Positions 1-12,906 of a stretch of DNA of 64,000 nucleotides are shown one piece after another. A model generated the notes under the pieces. It had not been told where the DNA came from. It was given only the letters and a program-made list of their open reading frames with translations, and searched no databases. A program made the position numbers and the translations under genes. The DNA is taken from the NCBI GenBank assembly GCA_016802295.1, contig JAESIW010000180.1, positions 1,863,619 to 1,927,618 of the forward strand, given 5' to 3'. This stretch comes from Brachionus rotundiformis. Taxonomy: Eukaryota; Rotifera; Eurotatoria; Ploima; Brachionidae. The stretch's first letter is position 1, and each line of letters begins with the position of its first letter.

Positions 1-3000
1 AAGGTTTAATCGATAAATTTCTGACATGGTTTTATGAGCTATAAATATTTAATTTTGAAAAAATTGAATAATTATTTGAAAACGAGTAGATTAAGCTTTT
101 TTGTATTTTTTAATGGGAGATTAATTTAAGGTTCTAATCACGCAACATAATTTTAATTCTAACTATACTTAAACTATTTTAGAATGAATGAATTAATTCA
201 AGGATATGATTTTTATAAATTATTAGATCTTGTTAATTTGAAGCATAAGCTGTAAGTTTATTTTTTAAAAATTAACAAATAAATACGAACAGATAAACTT
301 AAAAACCGATTTCTTACAGGTCATTTGATATCTAATTTAAGATGATTTTCATAATCCGTTCAGAAATTTTTTATCAAAAATTTTGTCACAGTTTATTTTC
401 ATAAAAGAGATTTTTTATATAAAATAACTTTTGCTCTTATCATTAATCATTTTGGATAGGAATAGGTTTAAATCAAAATATTTAAAGCAATTTAAATGAT
501 TTTGTTCGAAGCATAGATTGATTTTAAATTATGAGGCTTTTTAAAATTTATGAATAATAAAAAAATGATCAACAAGTGCTTATTTATCATTTTTTCGCTG
601 GCAATTTGAGGCCTTAGGGTGCCCATTTAAATACAATAAGCGCCAAAATAAAATCAATTTTAAGCTTTCTTGAAATATTCTAATTTTAAAAATGACTTTT
701 AAAATTGTGCAAAATTGGATAAGAAAATTGTAATTGTAGATTGTGTTTCCAAGTTACATGGTTACATTTTTGATATGTTTCACATTCAAGAAAAAAAGCT
801 GTTTATCAAATTGAATGTTTTATTAACTAATTTCCGCTAACATGATAAAAGACCAAACTAAAATTAAAGAATTGGTTTTTAATCAAGATAAGATCTTCTT
901 TAGTATGAGCTCTATCCAGACATTTAGAACATTGCTTTCAAATATATATTTGTTAAAAATTACAATATTGAAAATATATCTTGATTCGTTTACTTATTAT
1001 ATAACACTTTTTTTTTAAGCAAACATACACACTAAAAACGTAGCACGAAATTAACCATTTTAGACGATTCTTTTTCATTTAATTTTAACTAATAATTCTT
1101 TATTTAATGAAATAATTGACTATAGGCAAAACTGTTTGCCAATATTAAACCTAGCTTTTGAATTTAATTTTGTTACTATCAAATTTTTAAGTTGAATTAG
1201 AACCAAATTTTAATATCTTAATTCCGACTTTCTTGGTTCAACAATTGACTCAAGCTGATTTGTTTTATGACATTCATTTTTTAATTTTTATTTGGTACCT
1301 GATGTTTAATTAGAGATTATGTAACAATCATTGGTAAAAATTACTTTTAACTATGGGTTCTTCGATCACTAATGAGACAATATTTATTTCATTTAAGCTT
1401 TTTTGTTTGATTGTTAAACATTTGAAGAGATTCTTTAATTATTCGTTGCCTAATGTCTTATTAAGTCAAATTTTTACTACAGCTTAAGGATTAATAAAAG
1501 CTTCTAATTAAACCATTATTTAAAATCTGTATACTCAAATATAAATATTTGAATTTGTTTTTTCTGGTTATAAAATGTTTGAAAATATATCATATTTGTT
1601 ATATTAGCTTATTTTGGCAAAATATGTCCCAAATGCCTGGGATAATGCCAATAAAAGGAAATAATCTAGATTGTTCATCAAATCAAACTATTTTTTTTTA
1701 ATTATTTAATTTTTCCTCTAATTTACCAAAATAAAGTTTTTATCGCACTTTTACCCTAGTAATTTCACCAAATTTATCATCTACTGTCCTTTGGTTGAGG
1801 TTTTTTTTTGGAATTTATACTAAAAGTTCTACAGTAACTGAGACTATCATTAAAAAAAACTAAAATAAGAATATATTAATTTCAAAAAGAGATTAAAAAA
1901 GCTGGAATATTTTTTATTCAGTTAACAAGTGCTAAAATCAAGTTTAGAAATTTGTTTATTAATTTTAATGAAGTAAAAGTTTGATATGAAAATTTTTTAA
2001 TTTAATAAAAGATAAAGGCGAATAATTCAAATTTTAAATTTTAAAAAGAGAAAGTTTCAAAACATTATAATAGCTCGAGCCTAAATGTAATTTTAGAGAA
2101 AAAATAGCGAAAATGCTTAAGAGTCTTTATTAAAATTTAAAAATACTCAACAGTCAAATTTTAATAATAACAGCAGCTTTATTTAAATCAACTTTTAACA
2201 ATGAATACAAATAAGGCAATTTGAATGAATTTTTTTTTTCAAATAGGTAAACAATTCATATCTTTATTTTACCGAACACTTGAAATATGTACCTATATAA
2301 ATTACATTTTATGAAGAAAAAGTCGTGAATGGAATCCCTCTAAAACTTTAAACACATTAGACCTGAAGGTAATTAAATATTGAAATTAAATTTTTAGTTT
2401 CTAAACCAAAAGTTCTATCTTCAGATCTAGATATTTTATCAATCAGTTTTCTAAATTCATTTATCTTTTATTTTTGCATTTCAATCCATATTATTAATAA
2501 ATTTTGGCTTAATATTAGTATAATTGGCGTTTTTAAATTAAGTTTGAGAGTTTTGGTAAATTTTAAATACATCATAAACCAAGAATTTATATTCTAATGT
2601 CCTTTGTTGAATTAGATTTCGTAAGATTTATGTAATTCTATTTGCCACTTGAACTCAATTGGTATTAAAATATTTAATACAATTAACCAAGTTGTTTTAA
2701 AACCAACTAACAAATTTTGGTAAAGTAAAAGCAATACTCCGCTTTGATCGTAACAACCAAGTGCTTTAGCCTAGGTACTAAACATATCCTCATCCCATTA
2801 AAACAAAATTTATACATATCACTTTTCAAAATAGAAATAATTCTTTAATTCTACATAGAAAAAAAGTAATGAAACCCGTGAAATTTTCGACGAATTTCAA
2901 AATCGAAATTCAAACTCAATCACTCAAAAATTATGTTATATAACATTGCATTTAATCTTACATTTTATTACATTTTTCTGTATTCAGACCTTATTGTTTA

Positions 3001-6000
3001 TAAAATTTTAAGGCTGCTTTCTAACATAATGTTAAATTTTTAAAGATAAAAATATTTTTGTCAGGCAATAAACATAGAGCAAAGTATTTGAGAATTTTTT
3101 GGGCTTTGATTTTATTTTACTGGTTATATTGGAACATGAATTCATTTTTTATTTGTTTTTTCTTGGCATGATTTTATTTAAACAAGTGATAAAAAACATT
3201 GGTAATAATAACTAATGTTAAAATCACCATTAGGAATGTCACTTCAAAGGAAGGATAAGAAAAGATCCTCAAATATTTGTATACTTTTTAAGAGGCTAAA
3301 GTTCGGTACAATGCATTTTTTTGATTCATTTAGAAACAATAAAGTAAGCTTAAATTTTTCTAGCAAATTATTTTAATCCATTCAATTATTTTGTTTATTT
3401 AATATATGGCAACAATGTTATGAAAAAAGGACTACCATATAAAAGACTCTAGTTTTCTAAAATTTAAATTAAATTCAAAATTTCCCTATTAGAAATTAAA
3501 TTAATTTTGAAATATATAATATCATTAGGCTAGAAAAATCATCTAATCTATCAGGATGTTAAAAATCAAATATTCATTTTTGCCATGAAAATTTATTATT
3601 TATTTATTTAGTCTAAAAAGTATTAAAAACAAACATGATTGCGTTATATGTTTTTTTTTTAAAACTCAATCAAGTAATTAAGTTAGAATAAATTTAAAAT
3701 TATATAATATGAGTTTATTAACTAAAAAAATCGAATATTAAACAAATATTTAGGAATATGTTAAGCTTGACTTAACCATTTGTTGATAATTAATAACTTT
3801 AATCTTGAGATTAGAAAAATATGGACCATTGTTTGCGCTCGAACGTAGACCTGGATACAATAATTCAACATTTGATCACTTCCAACACAAAAAACTATTT
3901 TTTAACTTTATTAAAGACTTTAATCTTTTTTCAGCATATGCGAACATGCTCATGTTAAGACTTAAAATTTAATTAAGCTTTAAAGCTATATTTTAAATTT
4001 TCACTATTATTCTAAGCTATCTTTTAAAACAATAAAAACCGTAAATCAATCAAATAAAGGTAAGTCAGAAGGATAAAAATAAAAATATGTCTGTAGATCA
4101 ACAAAAACGAATATAAAAAAGTGTTTTTAAATGAACATGTCTAATGGAAAAAAAAATTTTTTAATTAAATAAAAATAAAATTTTAAGATGTCATTTGATG
4201 TCTATTTTTCGGTAATTTTAATCAAGACAATGCTTTGCAAATATTTACCTAAGTTGAGAGCTAAATTATTAAGTTTGTAGGGCGTTTAAATATTTTAAAA
4301 TACATTACGGCAAGTTTTTTTTTTCTTAACACAATGAGAAATGTGTGGGGAAGAATAAAACAAAGCAATTAAATTGTCTATTTGTCCTAGAATCCGTTTG
4401 TCTATTGAAAAGAATGCAAAGACAATATTTAGATTCAAAATTCTATCCTTGTTTGGACCAAAAGAAAGAGTATGAAGAAAGAAAAAAAAAAACAATTAAA
4501 TAAATCATTCATGTGTTTTTTTGGTTTTGAAATTTTTTCCAATCTATATAATGTCTTTTCAATTTAGGAGCTAGAGAAAAAATAATTAAAAGGCAAAAAC
4601 ATTAATAATAAAAGAAAATTTAGCGATTAGACTAAACATTAAATATCATCGATAAATTTGAGTTTCTTCTTCAATAAAACAAGGTCCCTTTTTATTTAAA
4701 ATGAGTTCGTTACTCAAACTCACATGGACACTAATAAGTACTTATAGAAATTCATTCAAAAAATACTCTAAACTAAACATTATACGATAAGACATACCAT
4801 TATTGTCCAAACCTAAATGGTTATTTATTTAATTCATTTAATTAAAATGGGATTAAGGTTTTTTAACCATTTTAGTAAAGACAAGATGTAAATAATTCTG
4901 GAGACGATTAAATTTTTTATACTAATATATTTTGTCTTATCAAACATTCCATATTATATTTTTGAAGGTATGAATTAAAAAGATAGTCTAGCCTTGGGCT
5001 AAATTCAAAATAAGCTCATCAAAATTAACTAAAAAATTTATTTTCTTAGACCAAACTAATTGAATATTGTAGATTTGTGACAATATATCAGAAGTAAATT
5101 TTTTTTTATTCACAATTTAAATAAAATACAAGTGGCCTCAACAAGGTTTATGTTGAGTATTTTAAACAAAATGATTGATTATTCAAAAATTACTAGTATT
5201 ACTTTTAAGTCAAATTTTCTTTTTAAAATAGGCATCTTTTAAACCAAAGTGTCAAATAAAAAATTAAGAAGTTAAATAAAAGTAATCGGAAAATAGTAGG
5301 CCAATATGTAAAATAAAAATTATTAATTATACAATTTGGTAAATTAGGCTCATTATGGCATGGGATTAAGAAAACTTTGGGAAAATGATCTGAATAAAAT
5401 TTTGATGATTTGACCGAGTCAGTTGAACACCAAATCATTATTTAGAGTGGATTTTAAATTAAGACGATCTATGAAATAAAATTCTCTCTTAATTAAGTAT
5501 TTTCCTAAGTCAAAATACCAACTATATTTTCTCAGCGAAATAAAGGGCCCATAATTTTACGTAACTTATTTTTTATTAAACAGTCCCTTATAATTTGACT
5601 CTAGCTTCTTTTTAGCAAAGCCTTTAAGATCTTGGGTTACAATTTGGCTAATGATTTTTAGCTGAAAATAATTTCAATTTTGGAAAAATGTTTTTTTTTT
5701 TTAAAGAAAAGGTTTAAGCTTTTTTGTTGCTTTAACTAATTGCAATTAAGAAGGAATGAATCCGATGCATACTCTATTTAATTTCTTTATTACAAGTTTA
5801 AATTGTTCAAATAAAAAAAAATTAAATTATAAGACGTTTAGATAAATAGATATATTTTGTCGACCAACTTATTCAAGTAATAGTAAACGTTGTCGAATAA
5901 TGTCAACCAAATTACAATTTGTTTAGTTTAGTTTTACATTAATTGGAAAAAAAGAAGTATCCAAGAAAGCTCTATTTAAGCTATACGGCTTTTCTTAAGA

Positions 6001-6297
6001 TTTCTAAAATTTGTTTCTTGTTTTGTCGAGATTTTGTTAGTTGACTCGTTAGAAACGAGATACCAACATAGATACTTAACGGGATAAGATATGATTAATC
6101 ATAAAAAAAGATGACCAATAAAGTAAATATTAGGCCCAAATTATACCGCTCGATTGATATTTAAACAATTTTTTTCTAACACTATTGCTAAATAAAATTT
6201 TGTTTTCAATTGTTATTTAGAAAAATTCAGTGAATAAAAAATTTAAAAAAAGATATATCATCGGCTAGTTATTTTCCATTTCGACAAGTCCTCCAAA
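1..6297. other. AT-rich stretch without a recognisable gene
   Basis: No reading frame here looks coding. The longest open frames are short minus-strand runs around 4295-4495 and 5223-5438, rich in Phe, Leu, Ile, Asn and Lys as expected from AT-rich non-coding DNA. Homopolymer T and A tracts are frequent. No tRNA, rRNA or clear terminal repeat was seen. Confidence 0.6.
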
Positions 6298-6849
6298 ATG
6301 TCTTTTTACAGTTCAAGCAGTTTTATCAGCTCTACCAATTCGACATACACCAACAGCTCGAATAGCCTTTCACATAAGAGCTCGTTCTACAATGACATGT
6401 ACAGAAGTTTTTCAAACATTCCCAAATATGTGCCAGTCAGCTATTCTGTACTCAGAAGACCGTCTTATTTTGAATTAAAAAAAGCCCAAGAAAAACCAGC
6501 TACAACAAGCGCTGTAGATCTGAATCCAAAACCATTTTATAATTCGGAGACAAATTTGAACATGGATGATGGACGAAGATCGCAGGTTAGTTTTGATGAC
6601 ATGACCAAATCGGTGGTAAGCATTGAAGATTCTGGCAAAGAAGACTCCATAATTACCAAGTCAACTCAAAATGATTCTAAAGAATTTGTGGCTTCTGCAC
6701 TGTCTAATGTTCAGCTGAGTCTAACTGATGACCTAACCACTCAGGTCGATTATTATCTAAATGAAGTAAGCTTTTTTAAATCTAATTCTGAAATAGAAAA
6801 CAATATTTTATCAATCAACCAAAATTTGGATAATGTTAAAATTTTATAA
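6298..6849 (+). CDS. Orphan Ser/Asn-rich protein (or first exon of a longer gene)
   Basis: The frame is open for 183 residues from an ATG in good context (ccaaaatgt). The first 30 residues are almost all Ser, Thr, Asn and Tyr; the rest is acidic and polar with scattered Lys/Asp-rich runs, so the protein is probably disordered. No known domain was recognised. A strong donor (GAA|GTAAGC) lies at 6765/6766. If used, the exon codes 156 residues in phase 0 and could join in frame to the exon beginning at 8934 of the next gene, across a 2.17 kb intron. The 28 residues after that donor would then be intronic read-through. I cannot decide between a single-exon gene and a first exon. Confidence 0.5.
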   Translation: MSFYSSSSFISSTNSTYTNSSNSLSHKSSFYNDMYRSFSNIPKYVPVSYSVLRRPSYFELKKAQEKPATTSAVDLNPKPFYNSETNLNMDDGRRSQVSFDDMTKSVVSIEDSGKEDSIITKSTQNDSKEFVASALSNVQLSLTDDLTTQVDYYLNEVSFFKSNSEIENNILSINQNLDNVKIL

Positions 6850-8933
6850 AAATCTAGTTTGAAAACTTAAGGTAGATCAAATTTATCTCAAGGGTATTAG
6901 CCAAAAGCATTAGATGCTGTTTTAAAATTTTGAATTGAATTTTTTAAACATAATAAATTAAATTATTATCATTTTTAGGATTTTTTTATTTAATGAACTT
7001 CTAACTTTGAATAAATTTACAGTTCCTGAGGTAACCGGTTTTAGAACTATTTTATTGAAAATTATGCTTTTGTTCCTTGGTTTAACAATTAGGTAAAAAC
7101 TATTTGCCTTGTTAAATATTTGCCATGTAGTTTTCAAAAAGAAATAAAATAAAAAATAGATAAGAATAATTACACAAGCTCTTATACAATAATTAAAAAA
7201 AATTCTTGAGCTGGATCTCTAATTTTGTTTAAATTAAAAAAATAAAATTTTGTAAATTTACGTATCCCGGTGAGCTTTATTTCTAGCAGGACAGTTGGAG
7301 TAAAATAAATGGTAAAATATGAGAAAATAAAATGAACGATTTAAGCACAAGGGGTAATTTAAGATCATCAAAAATATTTGATTACTCTAGAAAAATTTTC
7401 ATTCTTTTTTAAAGAAAAAATAATGAATTAAAAACAGGTTCGAGATTTTTTTATTATTTTACTTTTGAAAGAGTAATTTCAAATGAGTTTAATTCAATCA
7501 ATTGAATAGTTTTTAATAAAATTTTGATTGAAAAAAAAAAAAGAATACATTTTCAATTAAAATAAAGAGTTCAGATTAAATTAAGTTGACACTAAATCAC
7601 CAACACAATAAAAAATTAGTTTTTTTTTTCATTTATTTCATTTAGAATAAATTTCAATGTTCAATAATCAAATTCGGCCTCAATGTCTTTAATTAAAGGT
7701 AAATTAAGAGACAGAAAAAGTCACTTTTACTCGGACTCCAAAGTCAGCTTTTGCTCCAAGAGAGCATTTTTAAGATTTAAAATAATCTAAACACTTTAAG
7801 ATCAGGTCGAACGTTTTGACTGAAAAAATCAGTTTAAAACAACATCTAGGAGAGCTCGACTCTATAGAATAAATATCCTTAAGGCGATTAATTAACTTTT
7901 CTCTAAATAATCAATAAGAAGATCAGATATATAGGTAGCCAAGTATTATTAGTGTGTAAATGTGCAACTATTTTTAATTAAATGGTGTTTACAAATCATA
8001 GCTTGATTAAAGGTGGAAGACTGATTTATTTCATACAAACAGCTCTAAAAGTTTTAAAATAGAAGAATTAGAACTACCACCAGTTAAAGTAAAATATTTT
8101 TGTTTGATTTTCATTTTTAAAAATCGGCCATTTAATCAATGTTAGCCAGCTAAGAAATTTATTTAATTGTAGATTAAGTACTACAAAAAGGTTTATATAA
8201 AATAAAAAAAAAAATTCTCAAATTATTCCAATTATAAATGGCGTCAAGTATGATATAATGAGCAAACTAAAAACTTAGGGCGATTGTAATTTTCGGTCTA
8301 TTTAGGACAGAAATTAAAATTTATAATACAAAAATTTAAAAGCATTTTTATAGAGGATTATCAGAAAACGAGAGGACTAATAAACAATTAATTTATTGAA
8401 GCCTTTTTTTTTGCTGAGCTACTCTGAAGTTCAGGTTTATTTTTCTTTTAAAATAATTTTAATTTAAAAAAATTATTTTAAATTCAATTAATGCCGTTCG
8501 GGTTACATTAATAATCTAATTTGAAAATTTGTTCATAAAACATTTGATTATTACCTAGTCTCTAAATAGCACTAGAAAGAATAATAGTTACTATTTACCT
8601 TATTGTTTTGTTTAAAGCATCATGAAATTTGACATTAATAATGTTATCAATTGGCAACTGATTGCGTACCAGTCGTATTAGCAAAACATGGAATTCTCCT
8701 AAAAATCTGTTACTAATACATACTTTCGTATATTTATACAAACCTTTTAAAGTAATTAAAGCCTCTTGGATTCAGGGTTACGTAATTCTTATTTGTTGCA
8801 TTTGATAAAAAGCGAATTAAATTCGTGGAAAGAAATTTTCATTCAAACATTTTTAAAAATTTTATAAATTTTTATAAATATATAAATAAATAATAGTGCC
8901 ATAGAGAATAATAATTATAATTGGTATTTAAAG
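6850..8933. other. Spacer or possible 2.2 kb intron
   Basis: No coding-like frame was seen. The stretch starts after a donor at 6766 and ends with an AG at 8932-8933 that is phase-compatible with it, so it may be an intron rather than intergenic DNA. The acceptor lacks a strong pyrimidine tract. Confidence 0.35.
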
Positions 8934-8945
8934 ATCGATTACAGA

Positions 8946-9921
8946 ATGATATGTAGTGGACGACAAGTTGAGGTTGAAAGTTTCGAGCTGTCGACCAAAT
9001 CCGGTCTCATATCAAAGTGTATGTATTTAAATGGCCTGCTAGCTGAGGCCAAAATGAACGAGTCCTTATTGGACTGTGACCCGGTTTTCACCAAGAACGG
9101 CAAAGGAATTTTGGTGTTTATAAACAAAAAAGGTAACTTAATTAGCCCTTGACTGAAGCTAATTATTTCCAATTTTGATTCAGACGCCGAAGACTTCACG
9201 CGTTTCCATAGCAGAAAATTTGCAGTCTCCTTTTCTAACAACAATGAACAAGACAAGATGAAAAACGCGAAAAAGAACGTCACCTTTGGCGAAAATGACA
9301 CGACCAAATCTTACTTGACCCATTCGCAAAATCCACTTAATTCAACGAGTTCTTCCAGTCTGAATGAGCGCGCTGCCACCGCTAATCCAAGCGATGTTCT
9401 TATTTCAACAAATAGTTCCAAGAAAAACAAGACCGAAGGATATGAAATTTTGGTAAGCATTTGAAAACTATTTTGAAACAAATAGATAAATAAATAGACA
9501 AATCAGTCACATATATAAAATTGTTGTCAAATATAGACTTTAATAAAAGCAATTATTATTTAGAGTTTGTTGGATTTCGATAGGATAAAGAAGCATTTTT
9601 AAGTTTTAAAATATTCTTGAATAAATTTTAGTTGTTATTTTTAGCCTTATAAGCATTAGTTTTTAGGCTTTCTTAATTAAAGACTAATATAATTAATAAA
9701 CAAAATATATTTTTTAAAAATAAAATTCATTCATAAAATATTTTTATTTTTAGACTATAAAAGCTAAACTCAAACAAAGAGTTGGTCAAAATAGGTCCAA
9801 ACAAGTAACGCTAAATGATATAGATTCAATAATGCGAAATGTGGTGACCATAATTCAAGACGAATTTATGAAACGATTTCCATCAGGCCCATCGGCTGCA
9901 ATCACCGATGGCCGCAATTAG
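8946..9921 (+). CDS. Orphan three-exon gene, 207 residues from the first ATG
   Basis: Exons 8946-9132, 9184-9452 and 9754-9921 are separated by introns of 51 and 301 bp with GT-AG ends (donors GTAACT and GTAAGC, acceptors ttcag and ttttag). The frame runs through both junctions to TAG at 9919-9921. Exon 1 is mixed hydrophobic and looks folded; exon 2 is Ser/Asn/Lys-rich; exon 3 contains a likely helix (DIDSIMRNVVTIIQDEF). Local base composition is clearly less AT-rich than the flanks, which supports coding. No family was recognised. The frame is also open upstream to 8934 after an AG, so the ATG at 8946 may be internal and the true start may lie in the reading frame at 6298. Confidence 0.6.
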
Positions 9922-10777
9922 ATTTTATGCAACCAAATGCGCTTTCAAACAATAATTTAAATTTTTTTTCAAACACAATGAAGAAAAAGCTTTTTTTCTT
10001 TTTATAATTTGTGAAAATTTTTATAAATATTCCAAACTTTTTTTATGTTAGACTAGTCTTAATGTTCTCGTGTTAAAATCGAAATAAGATATGGCTTAAT
10101 GCTAGGATTGTGAAAGATAAAAAAAAAGAGAATCAAAATTTATAATCAACAATGACCAATTGCTATAAACAGTAACAAAAGAGAGAAATTTGTCTCTTTT
10201 TCTTAAATATTGAGCGAAATTTTTTATGATTTTCTGAACAATTTTTACTTACAACAACGTGTTCAATCACATTAGATGCTTGTTCTATTAACTTTTTTAA
10301 CTTAATAACATGGAATTTTAATTGCTAAGAAGAAATTTGTAAAGAATCCTTGCTTTAATGTAACGCTTTTATAAAATCACTTGAATTTTATTTATTAATT
10401 TATTTATTTTTTTATAATATTATATTTTATTAAATTAATTTTTAATTTGATCCATGTCATATAAAGATCAATAACGCATTTTATTATTGAAAAAAAGAAA
10501 ATGGCATTTTATAATAGTTTTTATCCAAGCGCCAGTTTTTTATTTTATATCATTTAAAATTAAAATTTTTTCTGGCATTTCGAATTTTCTAATTTCTGAT
10601 ATTAATTGTAAATAAATTTTTAAAAAAAGAGTATATTTTTGCTTGGTTTTTTAAAATAGCCTTAAATTTAGCTGAGAATTTTTTGAATAACTTTTAAATT
10701 GGAAAAAATTGAGGCTATTTTTAGAATTAATTTTTTATAAAAAAGACTATTTTTATTCACTAGATGTTCATAACAAA
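9922..10777. other. 3' flank and spacer, no gene seen
   Basis: AT-rich DNA with long A and T runs between two plus-strand genes. No further reading frame or structured RNA was recognised. Confidence 0.5.
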
Positions 10778-11506
10778 ATGGCATCCTCAAATATTTCAAA
10801 GGAAAAAAATCCTATTTTTAACATGAAACCATTTTCGGAATTGACCAAGAAGCAAGCGTTTGTAAAAATAGAACCAAAGTCTAGAAGATCTCCAATTGAA
10901 GATGTTGTTCAGCATGCACATGAAGAACAAGAACGTGAATCAGCCAAACACTTGGTTCATGATTCATATGCAAATGCAGTCAAATTTGGCGAATCTTCCG
11001 GTGATGAATCATCAGAAGAAAAGCAAAAAGAGTCGAAAGAAAAATTTTTACAAAAGGTGTATTCTGAAACTGATAAAAAAGCGGAAGAAAATGTTCCTGC
11101 CATTACTGAAAAGAGAAATGACGCTTTGGATGATGGCTATGAGAAGAAAATTGAAAAAGAATTGCCAAATATGGAAGACGAAAGAGAGTCTATTGTAGAG
11201 CAAGAATACAAATGGGAAAGAGAACATGGAATGATTCCAGATACAGAAAAGAAAGCTGATTTATTTGATTTACATGAGATAATAAAATACATTGATCAAC
11301 ATCGTTATGTTTTGGAGCATGGGCTAAGCGAAGCTGAGAAAAAAAGACTAAAAATTGTAATGGAAGCTACCAAAGACTTTAAAACTATTTGTGAAGAAAC
11401 CATTCATCATTTTCGGGACGATTTGGTCGAATTTTACCAGAAGACTAAAAAAAAATTTGCTGATGCTTTAAATGAAATAACAGATCAAAGCGAAAAATCT
11501 AAATAA
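10778..11506 (+). CDS. Orphan highly charged helical protein, 242 aa
   Basis: The frame extends upstream without ATG, so the start is set at the ATG at 10778 in a good context (aacaaaatggc). Composition is dominated by Glu, Lys, Asp and Ser. Residues 60-150 are an almost continuous charged stretch, probably coiled coil or disordered. Residues 160-235 are more helical and hold hydrophobic positions (LFDLHEIIKYIDQHRYVLEH, then a Lys-rich helix with FYQKTKKKF). There is no signal peptide, membrane segment or known domain. It ends with TAA at 11504-11506 and appears intronless. The composition recalls hydrophilic stress-related proteins, but no LEA repeat is visible, so no function is assigned. 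Confidence 0.65.
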   Translation: MASSNISKEKNPIFNMKPFSELTKKQAFVKIEPKSRRSPIEDVVQHAHEEQERESAKHLVHDSYANAVKFGESSGDESSEEKQKESKEKFLQKVYSETDKKAEENVPAITEKRNDALDDGYEKKIEKELPNMEDERESIVEQEYKWEREHGMIPDTEKKADLFDLHEIIKYIDQHRYVLEHGLSEAEKKRLKIVMEATKDFKTICEETIHHFRDDLVEFYQKTKKKFADALNEITDQSEKSK

Positions 11507-12891
11507 AATTTTAAGATATTAAAATTTAGATCTAATTTTTCATCAAAAATAAAATATTTTAAATCTAATTAGTTTGTAATTCTTTTTTGGATAAAATTAA
11601 TGATTAAATAGTTGATTAGATTGATGACTTTAAATTATATAAATTTTTTTGGAATTATATTAAATTTTTTAAAATAAACAAAATAATCAAAATAAATATA
11701 TTGACCCAATCAAATATTTTAACTAAAGAATAGCTTTTTATTTGAAATATATTATAAAATGCAAAAATTATTAATATAATGACCTAGATTTTTGTAATCA
11801 GCATCTATTCAAAATAACAATTTTTGTTTAAAATTTTAGAAAATCACAGAATTTCATGGATAAAAAGTATATATTATTTTCCAAGGATAATAAACACAAA
11901 AAAAAAACAAAGCACCATTTATTTAATTAAAATGGTAACAATAGGATAAAACTGAGTGATTAAAAAAATTAGCTTTTTAATTAGAATCTGTCTGCATACG
12001 ATTAAAAAAAAGTCATATTGAACAAATTAAATTAAATATTTTTAATGACTTAATTGTTAAAAATTAATTAGGTCATTATGTCAAATTTATTTATCCTCGA
12101 ATATTTATAAAATATTATAGGTTTGCCAGTTTTTATTTGACTCAAGAGATTTTATTTTAAAAAACTATTTTATTTTGATTTTTATTTTTAATAATTATTA
12201 TAAGAATAATCCAAAAAATTAAAATATTGCTTTAGTATAAAACACACCGGAAATAAATTTCTAAAAATTTGGAAAAATTTTTCTCTGTTTGGTACTTTAT
12301 ATTTTGCTTTTTAATTAAAATAAATTTCTTGGTAGCCAAAAAATTCCCTTCGCAATTTAATTAACCTTAAAAGATGCTTTAATAAATTGTTAACTTAATT
12401 TTCTGAAGGTTATAGAAAAAAGTAATTTGATTTTAAAAATTTAAATATAAAATTTTATCATTTACTCTACTTAAATTAATTCTGATATCTATCTCCTATA
12501 GAGGTATCTATTCTGTTGTCGCATTTTAAACAAGGCGCATGGCATTGCAAAATGCACACAAGTTTCCAAAATTTTTAACAATACATATACCAAAATATAT
12601 TTTATCAAGCTCTTTCTATCGCAATATTTCAAAAAAATCATTATATAACTGGCGTGCAAATTCTTCAAGTTTCTAGCAAAATATTGCACCACTATATACT
12701 CGATTGTAAAAATTTAAAAAAAATTTTTTGAAACATTTCATCAGACCAATTTATAAATTTCTATTTAAAAATTAGATATAATTTATACTGGTTAAAAAAA
12801 TTAAGAATATAATTATAAGAAATCCAGAAAGTTCTTTTCGTCATTTGAATCTTATAATATCTGTTTGGTTTCACCGAATAGTTTTTATTTT
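11507..12891. other. Spacer, probable promoter side of the mitochondrial Hsp70 gene
   Basis: No coding-like frame. The minus-strand 67-residue open frame at 12489-12692 has no recognisable content and probably reflects chance. A canonical heat-shock element array was not obvious by eye. Confidence 0.4.
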
Positions 12892-12906
12892 AGATACTTT
12901 CATAAA
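12892..12906 (+). promoter_or_regulatory. Candidate 3' splice site in the 5' leader of the Hsp70 gene
   Basis: A pyrimidine-rich run ending in ttttattttag places an AG at 12892-12893, 13 nt before the ATG at 12907. It could be the acceptor of a 5'UTR intron or of spliced-leader trans-splicing, which is known in rotifers. The sequence alone cannot tell which. Confidence 0.4.

Noticed and set aside
4295..5438. Two minus-strand open frames of 66 and 71 codons
   Set aside because: Composition (Phe, Leu, Ile, Asn runs from poly-A/T) is that of random AT-rich DNA; no motif or codon signal.
92..5735. Recurring aagcttttttgt words at about 92, 1395 and 5716
   Set aside because: Short AT-rich words spaced irregularly; expected by chance in this composition.
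8939..9307. Minus-strand 122-codon open frame
   Set aside because: Shadow of the plus-strand three-exon gene, whose splice sites and frame explain the region better.
12865..12906. Earlier TTG start adding 14 residues to mitochondrial Hsp70
   Set aside because: Lies before a likely splice acceptor at 12892-12893, is not an ATG, and the family presequence is complete from 12907.
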